Below the pieces are notes generated by a model that was not told the origin of the DNA, did no database searches, and saw only the letters and a program-made list of their open reading frames with translations. The position numbers were made by a program, and so were the translations under genes. 64,000 nucleotides of DNA from the NCBI RefSeq assembly GCF_027942865.1, contig NC_134526.1, forward strand, positions 22,239,784 to 22,303,783, in the 5' to 3' direction. Positions 1-11,800 of this stretch are shown here, in pieces. The DNA is from Odontesthes bonariensis (taxonomy: Eukaryota > Chordata > Actinopteri > Atheriniformes > Atherinopsidae). Within the stretch, counting starts at the first letter, position 1; each line of letters starts with the position of its first letter.

Positions 1-1130
1 TGCAAAATGCAAAAAGCCTTCATCCTTTGTGTGAATTCTGTTCACACATGTTCATAAAATTCACAACTGTAATTTGTTTTTTAGCCCTTTGATTCAAACA
101 ATTGTTTTATGACTGCTGGTTTCAGCATTTGGGTATTTTTATTTCCATTTTAAGCACTTAAAAACCACAAGGCTTGTCCACAGTTTCAAATTTGAACTAA
201 ATGGTCATCATGGTCAATATGATTTATCACATTATCTATAAAAAAAAAGAGTGAATTAATTCAGTTAAATTCATCTTTATCCGTCTTTAAATATAATTCT
301 CTTTTTTTGGCTTTGTAGATTAATAACATACATTATGGGGATGCAGACATGGTCTGGAACTGTACTTATGTACATAAAAAAGTTCAACTTGACCTGGACA
401 AACTAATTATTCATAAGGCCTAACAACTTTCATGAATATGAAAATGTCTGAATTTATACTGGTGTTTCCAACTGAACTACAACAGAAAAAAAGGTACAGT
501 CCCTCAATCAGGACACAAGAGAACTACAGATGTGACCCTCTTTCCAGAAACGTTGAATGATGTGTAAAATATGAATAGATTATCAGTTGTATCACTTAAG
601 CCCCGAATGAAGGCAACGCATCTTTCTTTGAAAATCATGTTCATTTTGATTTGGATGACAGCTAAAATCGAGAAGACAACGAATGAAATCTGGTTCTCAG
701 AACTTTCAAGAATATTGTTTGTTTTGGTTACAGGAATGTTCCAGAAAAAAAAGTAAAAAGTTTTTTTAGATGTCAAATGGTTCACCCGGAAAGTTTTTTC
801 TGATGTAAATGTAGCCTTAGATTTTAGTTGCACGTCTTGGTTCCCATGACGTTTTGCAAATGTTATCCTTGTGTCTATAATGGGGCAACCACAGCATAAT
901 GCTCGATATAAAGTGGAAACGTTCCTGTTTTCTTCTAACCTTTACCTTGCAGTCAACCTTTGGAAAACCATGTTACATTCCAGTTTTCTAAATGTTAGGA
1001 ACTCTCATGTTTCTGTCCCAGCCTGAGTAATCAGTACTCACTTTAGAGTATTTGATGAATATACTGGCACATTTAGACATGGGACAAGAAGTTTGTTTAT
1101 TTACTCAATGAATGAATAGAATGTCATTAA
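1..1130. other. No gene seen
   Basis: AT-rich sequence. Short ORFs at 504-833 lack features of real genes. Probably 3' flank of nptxr or intergenic. Confidence 0.6.
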
Positions 1131-1134
1131 TCTG

Positions 1135-1450
1135 TGTGTGTAATCTTGTTTAAATGTGTTTGTGGGGTCCAAAAATTGGAAGCCCACTGTATTTGTGGGG
1201 TCCAACAGGTTAATTGAAGATGAGACCCATTGAACATGTTACCACGGGATATTTTGATGATCAAAACTTGGTTTTATGGTCGGGGTTTGATATAGGTTAT
1301 GGTTAGGTTTAGTATAAAGATTAGCGTCATGCATTTACCTGTGGTGGGTTAGGGTTTTCGGAGTTAAGTGTCTTCGGAATGCATTATACAAACGGTGAAT
1401 CACAACAGACAAAAAAACAAGTTTGTGTGTGTGTGTGTGTGTGTGTGGTA
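1135..1450. repeat. Diverged fish repeat with duplicated GTGGGGTCC unit and (GT)n
   Basis: The motif TTTGTGGGGTCCAA occurs twice, at about 1160 and 1193. A TTAGGGTT-like stretch follows, then a (GT)n microsatellite at about 1423-1448. The type recurs across teleost genomes; no coding potential. Confidence 0.4.
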
Positions 1451-1499
1451 GCAGTTTCGAGACTTCCGCTCTTTAGTGTCCACATTAAGGCCCCTTTAT

Positions 1500-4470
1500 G
1501 GCTCTATTCTTCACTGACTGACATTAAATTATGCTATGATTCAAGTGTGATAGCGAAAGCCGTTAACCTTTCAGCACCCAGGCAAATTACCTGTATGATT
1601 AAAAGTGGCAGGAGAACCTGTATTTATTTGGTGTAGATTTGATTGAAGATTTGACAGCAGTTTGACAGCCCTGTCGACTTGGGCTTAAAAAAAATCTCAT
1701 GGAACATCTCAATAAAGAGCATTGGAGAGGCTGAGACTTCTAGAAGTAAAGACAGGAATCACATGAGGCGTAGAATACGTAGAAGCATTTGTCCCTTGAT
1801 TTAAAAGCATTATTTTTAACCATTTCTTATGGTCACATTCAAAGCATTCATCCATTTGATCAATACCGTAATCGTCCAGAATTCTAAGACTTGCTCAGGT
1901 TGTCACCATGTCCATCAGGGCTGGCATCCATCAGGAATCTAATCTAGCACAGCATCACATGATTTTGTGATAAACAGTCACTTTTCAAAGCTCAGTCTTT
2001 CTGAACCTAAAGGAATGCCTTATAGCTGGGAAACAGTGAGAAGGACACACTTACCTTCTAAATTCCCGCTAAAGAAGCTTAAACCCATTGAAATAAAAAA
2101 AAGGGAAGACAAGCACTAACCATGCAGGGATATTGTAACATGGACAAATGGACTTTTTCATTTTTAGCCTGAATTAGGTTGCGCTGTCTGCTGGCCTGAG
2201 TAAGTACAAGACAAACCGTTCGATGGATTAAATTGGATTGCAATCCGCCCAGTCCCTCTGGAGCATTTATGGATTAGATAGGAGTTGGTAATCCTCAGGG
2301 AATGTGGATGAAATGTGTCGAACACTAAAGATGGTCAGCCTGACGGTCGGAGAGATTTAAAAGGAGCTGAAGGGTCACAGGTTAAAACCGTGCTGCAGCG
2401 TGCACATCACTGTCAGAGTGCCACGTGCCGCACGGAATGCAAGGGTGCACGTTTGCTCGTTTGTTGGCCGCGTTAAAGGGGGTTCAAACAGAAAACGATT
2501 ATTTGGGAAGAAGAAAAGAATCGCTGAGGGAGTTTACGTCTCCTCCCACATCTGTTCCGTTTGCTGCCTCTGAGAAAAGGAGAATGCAGCAGGTAAGAAG
2601 CCAACACCACCAACCAGCTGGCGGAAAGCGGCCGGGGACTGGCTGTGACAGACAATTTATTAAAGCTACAATACAGCAGGTGTATGATACATAACAACAA
2701 CAAGAAGCGAATAGGTCCTGCATTTTGCATGGTTCAGAGTGCCTATTTAAAAGCCAATATTAGGCTGAGCCCCCAGGACACACACAAGCCTCATCAGACC
2801 TCGAGATATAGATTCATCCTTTCGGAGCTTTTCCACTGCACTGCGAGTATTGTGTATCGTTCCAAATTGAAAACGTGAGAAATTCTGCCGCTTCTAACTT
2901 TGTCTGTGGGAGATCTTCTTACATGCAAGTACAGCTGAATTCCTCACTGAGCCTGGTCTCAAAATGGTCCATCCGGTCTGTCGTTGTTGGCAAAGTTACA
3001 AAAATCGACTGGTGCACGACAACGCGCTGCGCCGTCTTTTCAAGGGAAGCGCCAGGCCTGATACGTCATTTTGACGTCACGGTCCGCCACCGCCGTGACA
3101 GACGCGTCAACTATAACTCCGGCTTTAATGGGGTGATTTTCACTCACAGTTTCTGACTCGTTTAGCGGTCCGACAGTAGAAAACAAGACAAATGTGTCAA
3201 TGAAGGCAGCTTTATTAGGAATTCAGCTGTGCTGAGATACACTTATACGTTACTATTTTTACAAAACGATGCAAAAAGTCGGCACTTTGGAGCATGTGCA
3301 AAGGCCACGAGGCCAAGGCAATTTCAGTTGTCCAGTATGGCGCAATTAGCTCCAAGAGTCCATGTTTACATTTGTGTTTGATCATAGGCTGCCCTTATTC
3401 AACAGGTTATCTTGTGTGTTATATTGGTTAACAGAGTAAAGAGAAGAAAAAAATAAAGGAAGATTTAGTTGTTTCTCTTTGTTCTCATCTGTTAGTTGCT
3501 CCATCTACAGGTGTGGGATTTGTTGCCTTTTCGGTATTATTGAAGTGTGAGCTTGACAAACCCCAGCCATGGTTACTTAATGCAGACACAGCAGAGGGAC
3601 TCAAAAGTAATGCTGCACGACTCGTGCCTTAAAGCAAAGAGGCAGAAATAAAGACATTTGTTTTTCTTTTTTTCTTTTGTTAACCAGTATCTTGAGCGCT
3701 TACTGCCTGCAGTGTTTGACTTCAGTTCCCCAGCTAATCTGTAAAAATAACAGCAGGCTTAAAGAAGGCTTCGTGCTCTGCATGCCTCTCCTTTTTTTTC
3801 CTTTCGTCATGAAACATGGCGAGTGTGTCTTGGCAGAAGACAATTACGACCTATTAATGAAAGCGTAGGTGACTAACACCATGATAAGACACAGGGGGAC
3901 TGAGATGAAGGGGGGAATGTAGGATGGCTGAGAGGTGGGAGGATGAATGAGAGTTACATGCTAATTGGAGAAAATAGCCAATAGTGAGAGATTCCATTCA
4001 ATATGACATCTACACTCGTATTGTTATTATCTCACTTTTTGGTCATAAGAATGTATACAGGATGACAGGATGATTCTGCTAAAAGCGAATAGCTCCGCCA
4101 TGAAGGGGTGTATGTGGTCAGTGTCTATGTATGTGCTATGTGTCGTAGCAACATCCACTTTGATAGCTTCTCCAGGTGAACGGGATTACGCTCACACGCT
4201 TTCGATGAGAAGACGGACATTTCAAGCAATGGTAGCCAGAACTAAAACATCAGAGTGCTTTTTTTTTTCCGCATTCACTGAAAATCTGTTTGTTACACAT
4301 TTGTTCAAGGCCGTGGGTGTTTTCATTAACGTTTTTTTTTTTTTTTTTTTGTCATGAATGATGCTGCTACATCTTTCCCAAAGTTTATCCCAGCCTGTCG
4401 TGCAACCGTGTCTTCTCAGTTGATCTAAAAGGGCATGACTGGCTGCAGCGAAATGTTGAGGACCTCCCAT
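1500..4470. other. Intergenic, no gene seen
   Basis: Short ORFs only. Contains a moderately CpG-rich patch at 2380-3170 with the CRE motif noted separately, and a poly-T run near 4330. No splice-consistent coding sequence was found. Confidence 0.5.
3060..3082. promoter_or_regulatory. CRE palindrome in an isolated CpG-richer patch
   Basis: A perfect TGACGTCA lies at 3072-3079, with a second TACGTCA half-type site ten bases before. The patch from 3000 to 3175 is richer in CpG than its surroundings. No gene start was found next to it; it may instead belong to an old repeat. Confidence 0.3.
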
Positions 4471-4479
4471 GATGCACCT

Positions 4480-4745
4480 GTCCTCACTCTGTTCTTTACT
4501 CTCCAGCAAGTATCCCTGGCCTGGTGTTATGGTGACTTGTTGCCCCCTCTTTCCCGTCTTCTCAACCCCCGAGCCAGTCGAGGCAGATAGCCGTCCTTCC
4601 TGGTTACAGTTCTTTACAGTTCGTTTTTTAATTGGCTTTGTATGAATTAAACTAATTAGCAATTTAATGCATTTGGTTTGATTGGATTATGATTGGATTA
4701 CAATGAAATTATCGTTGAAGTGCCTTGAGATGACATTTGTTGGGA
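4480..4745 (+). mobile_element. Decayed L2 LINE 3' UTR fragment
   Basis: Shares with the full L2 copy the CCCGTCTTCTCAACCCC-type segment, the GTCGAGGCAGAT box, the TTGGATTATGATTGGATTACAATG stretch in fragments, and the GTGCCTTGAGATGACATTTGTTG end. It is heavily diverged and lacks any coding part. It lies in the nptxr 3' flank. Confidence 0.7.
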
Positions 4746-4759
4746 TTTTGTGCAAAAGA

Positions 4760-7700
4760 AAAAAAAACAACCTAAACTGAATTGGTTCAACTTAAAGATT
4801 AAACCTGAAATTAGGTTTCTCCCCCTGTACTCTGTTCAGCCCCATGTTTCCTGCAGTGGAAATGAAGTGGGTTGAGGGAAGAATATTAGAATATTAGAAT
4901 ATATATCTATATATATAAAATAATTTACGTTAGTCTGGCTAGATCCATGTATGAGTTTGCACTTTTGCACCTGTGTGCACATCCTTGCATGAATGGGGAG
5001 CCCACTGAATCGTCGTCAGACTTCCTTTTTCGGACTCGCTTGTGAAATTGTTGCAGAGGCTAAGAAAACGATCGCAGTATTTCCTTCTGAAAATTAGAAC
5101 TTTAATAAAGAGTTGACATTTTTACACAGCGCGTGCAGAACAATACAACACCATACAAGACGTCGACATATAATAATTCAACTACCAACTGCATGAAAAC
5201 AGACAGATACCAATGCATACAGTGAAAAAAAAAAAAAAGAAGGTGTTCGGTAAGTTTTTTTCGTTCCCGTACCCACAAACATAATAATGACACACTACTA
5301 TCAAAGAGCCCCGAAAAGTTGAGCCGACACCAAGCATGAAACACAATAACACGCTGTAGACCGAGAGGCATCATCGAAGACACTATTAGGCTCGACAAGA
5401 GGATTTTTGACCTGATGTAGCATCAGTTTTTTTTGCGGCACTATGCAGAAGTTTCAAGTAATGCGTCAGCAAACTCAAATTTGTTACTTAACCTCCCTAA
5501 TCTTAAAGCCTTACCATAGAATTCACAGATGCTGAATTAGTTCAAAATATCTTGCGGTGACAATTTTTCCGTCGGTAGAATAAAGTGGATGATTTGTTTA
5601 CATGGGTACAAACACCCCCGACAGGCACTTTCCACCATGGATCATTTTATGCAACAGAGAAACAGCTTTTTAGAAATGAACAATTTGTGTTTTACCAGCA
5701 GGTCTGACACAACGGCTTGGAATGATTATTAAAGTTCTGTAGGAGATCAGCATGGTGTGTTATAACTCCTGCATGAAGTGCATTAAGGTTGAATGAGTTG
5801 GAGACTACAGGTTGTTCATCTTTCACACCACTTTTGGGAGTGGCCACATAGTTGTCCTAATGCATGTTTGATGCATTTAACACGTCTGATTCACTCAACG
5901 TGAAGATAAACTTTAAAACTAAACCAAATGTTAGAATTCTTTGATTAGACATATTTTGAACAAGTTATGAGTTAATGCACCAAAAAAAAGAGAAATATTC
6001 TGCAAGTGGAAGCAGTTTTCTCAGGAGGTGGGACTTTCCCCACTCGTTTTTCATTTGTTCAGTAGTTCTGAAATTTCAGAGGAAGGAAGAAAAGAAACTC
6101 TCAGAGACAAACACAAAGACAGCCACCTGGCACCTCTTTTGTGACACTTGTGAGAAACACGCTGCAGTGGCAAGACATTAAACGTGTAAGATTACATCAT
6201 GCAGAGGTGAAAACAATGTAACTTTACTCACAGCAAGTGATGTCGTCTTTTTTCCCCCCTTTCCTTTCTCTTTCATCATCTACTCCTTGGCTTGCCATCG
6301 ACTACTTAATATTCTCACCCTGCTCTCTGCAGCTGTTTTCATCACCTTACCTTGACTCCAAATTCTAAGGCTGTCACAGCCCTTAATTAATTCCACTCCG
6401 ACCCTCCTCCATACATGGAGGGATTTCGGTTGCCCTGGTTCAACTCTTTGCCTTTCATATTTAGCTTTCAGCTTTGTGACGCTGAAATAGGCTGAGAACA
6501 ACTGATTGAATTTAGTCCAACTTGGCTGTCTCAACAAAGGAAGGAAACAATGTTATTATGTGTTTTTTTTTTTTTTTTTTTTTTTTTTAATGGAATTGTC
6601 TCCCCTGATCCCAACAGTTTAAATGAAAAATTCAACATTTTTGGAAATTACATACTTCCTGCAAAAGCAGAAACCATCATAATCCAATAGCTCCTGTGCT
6701 GGTAACTTTGGGACTGTGCTTCTACTGGCTGGCTAAACTTGGACGAAACAAACTTAAAAGTACTACTGAACTCATGACAAACAGTACTGAATAATCTGAG
6801 GGGCACTGAGATGCATTTTAAAGACAGTGTGTTCATTTTGTTACGATTCAGATTAGCAAAGCCACTTTTCTCCTGCTTTGTCAGGGCCTGGAAACAATTT
6901 ACTAAGCTAGGTAATTGTTGTCAGCTACTGCTGATGCGCTCATTTTTATTGGAGATGCAAGAAAGAGTTTCCCAATATTTTTAGTAATTTCCTTAAGGAT
7001 TAGATAATGGCCTGTTAGCTAGCTGTACATTAAATCGTATTAGCTAAATAGAACTACATCGTTGCTAGCATATACGCTATTTATCCCGTAGCTAGCAGAA
7101 GATTCAGTTCATGGCTTGTAGTCTCAAGTCTACATTTGATGCTTTTCCTTTATAACTTTTTACTGATTTGCTGACAGAGCTGAAGAAACAGCTAATCTCA
7201 TTATAATATTGTTTCACTCAAAACTTAGAACAAGAATTGATCATTTTACAGGGGAGAAACAGAAGAGCAAATTATTTCCATCTGAACGAGCTTAAGACTC
7301 ACAAACTAATCAAGGTTCGAGTCATGCTCTATAAAAGTGCATTTTATACATTCTACTTTTGCAGTAAAAAGAAGGTTTTACTGTGCATCATTGCACGCAC
7401 TCTGGTTGTATAACATCCTGCTGCTGATCAGCTGTGTTCTAATCTCAAAATGCTTGCAACCAGACAGTAAAAATTAATGGAAAGCCCAGAGGACCATAAA
7501 CACTTACTATCTTTTAGATCTTTGCAAAAGTAATGCTCAGCAGTATTCTATCCTGCAAGTCTGACAAGACCAACGGACTGGGCTTATCAGTGGCTGGATG
7601 TGTCGGGCAGCCACTGTACAGCTCCTCGGTTGAAGAAATAATGACAAAGTAAACAACTTTCCTATGCAAGAGTAACACGGCGTAAAATTCTAAATATGCA

Positions 7701-8800
7701 GCATTTGCTTGAACCACTGTGAAATCTTTGAGGTTTGGGTATGGCTTTTGGCCTCTGAGTACCCCATGGCTTAGCTCCCCCATAGCAGCTTCTCCAAGCC
7801 GAGTAGTCTCAATGTTGTCTGCTGCAGGTAAGACACAGGCCGCTCATAAGTATCTCACAAAACCCCATTTAAAAAAGATTTTAAAAAAATCCCTTTTAAT
7901 GATTAAATAGTGACCTATCAGCTGCACATCACTGTCATTAGCTAAGCACCACTTTAGCCCTTTTCACACAGTGGTAGGGCCGTACTCGTGCAAATAAGAC
8001 ATCCTTGTTAGGCTGCCTTTGTTTCTCAAATCCACACAGACGAAACAGAACTGGCTCGACACCACTTCATCTAAGTGACAACATTGTTGGTCAGAGCAAA
8101 GTGTTCTGCAGTGCAGGTTTGCCATTGTACACACAGACTGCTTTGCTTGACTGCCTATGTTGCCGGCTCAGAGGTGTGTGACCCCCATTTTACCTCTGCG
8201 CAATTACACAGGACATGATGCTGAGTAAAGGAGCGTCAGTCCTTCCTTGAGATGAACTGTGTGAAAAGGGGTTAAGTCATTGTTAGCATATTTGCTTTCA
8301 GTCTGTGGCGAGCAGGAGTTTACACGTTTGGCTCGTCTTCTCAAATGTGCGTTTGATGTGTTCTCGTTTGAACTGGTCTGCTTGGAGAGCAGAAGAAAAA
8401 TCACACTGCAATCTGATGCAATTTAAGTCTTACAACACTTAATCACAAGGCTCTTTTACTTTGAAGGACACCAAATGCAACTCTTTAATAGGATGCTTTA
8501 ATCATACTTATGAGTAAATTTTATCTTGTACTGGTGTCAGTAAAATGGCATTTGCAACGGAGATTAAATCATTTTGATGGAGACTGCAATGCAAATTTTC
8601 CCAGGAGACGTGCTTATTTGCATCAGCTGGATTGTTAGCAGTGTGGTGAAATAATGGCAAAGCCACTCGTCACGTCAAATAAATATATTAACCATTATTC
8701 TTTATGCTTCCGCACACCTGTCACCTCATAACTCAGTCCTTTTTTTGTTTGTTTTAAACGTGGCAAATCAGTGTTAAAACCGGGACGATGGAATCTTCTT
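4760..8800. other. 3' flank of nptxr, no other gene seen
   Basis: AT-rich with poly-A and poly-T tracts. May include the nptxr 3' UTR next to 8821; no AATAAA stands out within about 300 bases, but an ATTAAA-type variant occurs near 8.48 kb on the minus strand. Nothing else recognised. Confidence 0.4.
6567..6591. repeat. Poly-T tract
   Basis: About 22 T residues, possibly the poly(A) end of an old minus-strand insertion, but no element body was recognised next to it. Confidence 0.6.
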
Positions 8801-8820
8801 TTAAATCCGTCCTCGATCAG

Positions 8821-11800
8821 TCACTGAGAGCTCCCATTGTGCTTACTACAAGGCTCCCCCGGGTCTTTCGTTGCTCCGCCGTATGTTTCAATCCCGTTCT
8901 CGGACCAGGGCGCCACACTGCCCTGGGTTATTCTGCCGCATCGAGCCGAGGTGGCCACCTGGCTCGATGACAGGACTCTGTCCCAAAGACCCACCTGGGA
9001 CATTTCTCCAACAAATGCCTGGGATGAGTCAAAACCTCCACCCAGGGAGTCCTGGAGAGGAATGAGGCAACTGTTAGATGATTGAATTATTCAAAAATAG
9101 GCATTTTAACTTCACATATATATATATTTGCCTATATATATATATATATATATACACAGGCTCAGCTGTAACTGCTTTGCTGCCAAAGGCAAGAGGACTT
9201 GATGTGAGATTCAGTGAAAGGGGAGCAGGTTGAGAATGAGCCAACAAAGCAGAGCAACCATATGCGAAGGGTTTTTCTGGCTCTGGATGATGGTTCCCTT
9301 GGCAATCATCCTTGCCGCTTATGACCAACATACACACATTGCACTTGTCACCACAAGGTTTATTTTTGGAGTAAACTGCCAGAACTTAATTATCTCTAAT
9401 CAGTCAAAAAGTTCTTCTTAAAGTCATTCTTCTTTTTCTCACCTGCTCTTGCCCCAGTACAAGCACGCCTCCAGGTCTGATGTGATGTCCGGCAGCCAGT
9501 CCTCGGCCCTCCCCCCTTAGCTTCCCCCCTTGGTAGGCCTGCCACGCTCCACCCTTCTGGGTCCAGCTCACACAAATGTGTTGCCAGCTGCCTCGGGAAA
9601 GGTTCAGAGGCAGCTGTGCCACCTAGGAATTTGAGAGCAAAAGTGAAATTAGGATGAAGCAGTTGTGCGGCTGTCCTGATTTCCACACATTTACAGATGA
9701 AACAAGTCATCAGGGAAACGAGGAGTGAAATTGCATAAGCATGATACAAATGAGTTGGAGCCGCATCGCAATACATTTGGTGTGTCTTTGATATCTTTAT
9801 TTCTCTGAGTCTTCAAGGCCCAAACATCCTCTTCCCTAAAGATATTCTGCTACCTCCAAGGCGTCGATTACCATAATGATTTCACTGAATTATACCAAAA
9901 GCCATAGCACGGCTTGACATAATCCTGTAATGCCGTCAAGGTGGCACTTTAATCTTTAATTTAGACACGGGAACAAGGCTATTTAGCTTGTCTGATAAAT
10001 TGGTCTTTTCATTTGATGTTTTCTGCCTAATGTCATGCAAATGCGGAGCACTTCTTCCTCTTAGAAATGAGAACAGAAACAGAAATGAGAAGTTCTAATT
10101 GAGGTTATAAGCCATCACCTTTTTAACATACCCTACAGAAGAAAGAATGGTGACCTTCTTATGATAGAAATAGATGTAAACTCACAGTGGGTTTTAAACA
10201 GTGTATAATGCCATCAATGAACAAGTAACAGTAGATGACTGTAATCTATCAGCATAAAACAGTATTTATTGACAAATAAACATCCACCTTGACCCTGTGA
10301 TCACTCCTGTGATCATCATACTAGCTACAGAGTAATATGAAAATAATAAAGTTTAGTAATATTAATGATGTTAATGATTTGAAAACCTAAGCTTTGGAAT
10401 CCTCATCACTAGACAAAGCAGTGGTCTTGACTGTTAGCTAGCTAACTATGTTACACCATCTGTTATTCCTCAGTTAAAGGGATAGTTTGCCTCTTTTGAC
10501 ATGAAGCTGAATGACATCCCATATTAGCAATATCTTTTATTAAATTTGACTTACCCCCTGCTACGTCCTGTGAGCCGAGTTCCAGCCTCGTTTTGGTGTT
10601 GATGAAGGTAGTCCTAGTTGGCTGGGGCTTAAAAAATAAAGCGTTTTGGTTCTCAAAATAATATTTGTTCAAAAGAATAATACATTTGCATCACAAAATC
10701 GTTCATCTGGAAAAAGTCAGACCTCACAATCGGTTGGCACTATTTTTCTCTACCTTCATATCAATACGTTCAGCCACACCTGTTACGGTGTTTACTGCTC
10801 GTCTGCACTTCGGTCTGCACGGTTTACACAGCCCGTAGTGTTACAAACGTAGAGAGAAAATAGCGCCAAGCGATGCTTGAGGTCTGACTTTTTCTGGATG
10901 AACGATTTTGTGATGCAAATGTATTACTCTTTTGAACGCATATTGTTTTATTTTTTAAGCCCCAGCCAACTAGCCGGACTACCTTCGTCAGCACCAAAAC
11001 GAGGCCGGAACTCGGCTCACAGGACGCAGCGGGGGGTAAGTCAAATTTAATAAATGATATTGCTAATATGGGATGTCATACAACTTCATGTCAAAAGAGG
11101 CGAACTATCCCTTTAAATACAGTAATGTTTTGTTGACTTAATTACAATAAAGTGAGCTGTGAAATAGCATGAAAGTCCTGGCATGTCAGCTGCCTGTTAT
11201 TTTACGCGGACATTCTTTACAGGTCATATGAAATTAGCATCCGGGATCTGGTGAGAACAGGTTTTAAGAAAGTTCCACACAAACACAGATTTAAAAATTT
11301 CCATCACAAACCTAAACATGACATTTGTTACAGGACTTTTCTCATAAGTTCTGTGAAACAAGCCCTCTTTATGATGTGCCTATGAAAATCAGAGAGGATG
11401 GCATTGAGAAATGGACATTTCAAGTCTATGATTAGGGAGTAATTCAAAGTCGGATCTGAATTGCGAATGGGATGCTACGGACGTGTGTGCAGTAGATGTC
11501 CCGCAGCTGCAGGTTCGTGCAGTACCTTATCATTGATGAGGAGCTCAACGGGAGTGTGCAGACCTTGCAGGAGCACCAGTTCGTTTGGCTGTTCAGGAAC
11601 GGCGTAGGACAGCGGAGTGCCGATGCCGACCCCCGCGGGCCGCAGCCACAGGCAGGCGGTGAAGGCCCGCAGCTTTGGGATAGAGTGTTTCACCAGAGCA
11701 AACATGTAGTTTGTCCGTACTGGGAAGGACAGTCTGTAGCCCTCTGGGAAAGAATGCCCTGCAATACCGTTGAAGTTTAGTACGAATGAGGAGAAAAGTG

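Noticed and set aside
1379..1636. 85-codon plus-strand ORF
   Set aside because: Contains a translated GT microsatellite and no family signal.
4222..4662. 146-codon minus-strand ORF with poly-Lys stretch
   Set aside because: Overlaps a poly-T tract and an L2 3' fragment; explained by repeats.
11496..11780. 94-codon plus-strand ORF in the pentraxin exon
   Set aside because: Antisense shadow of nptxr exon 3.
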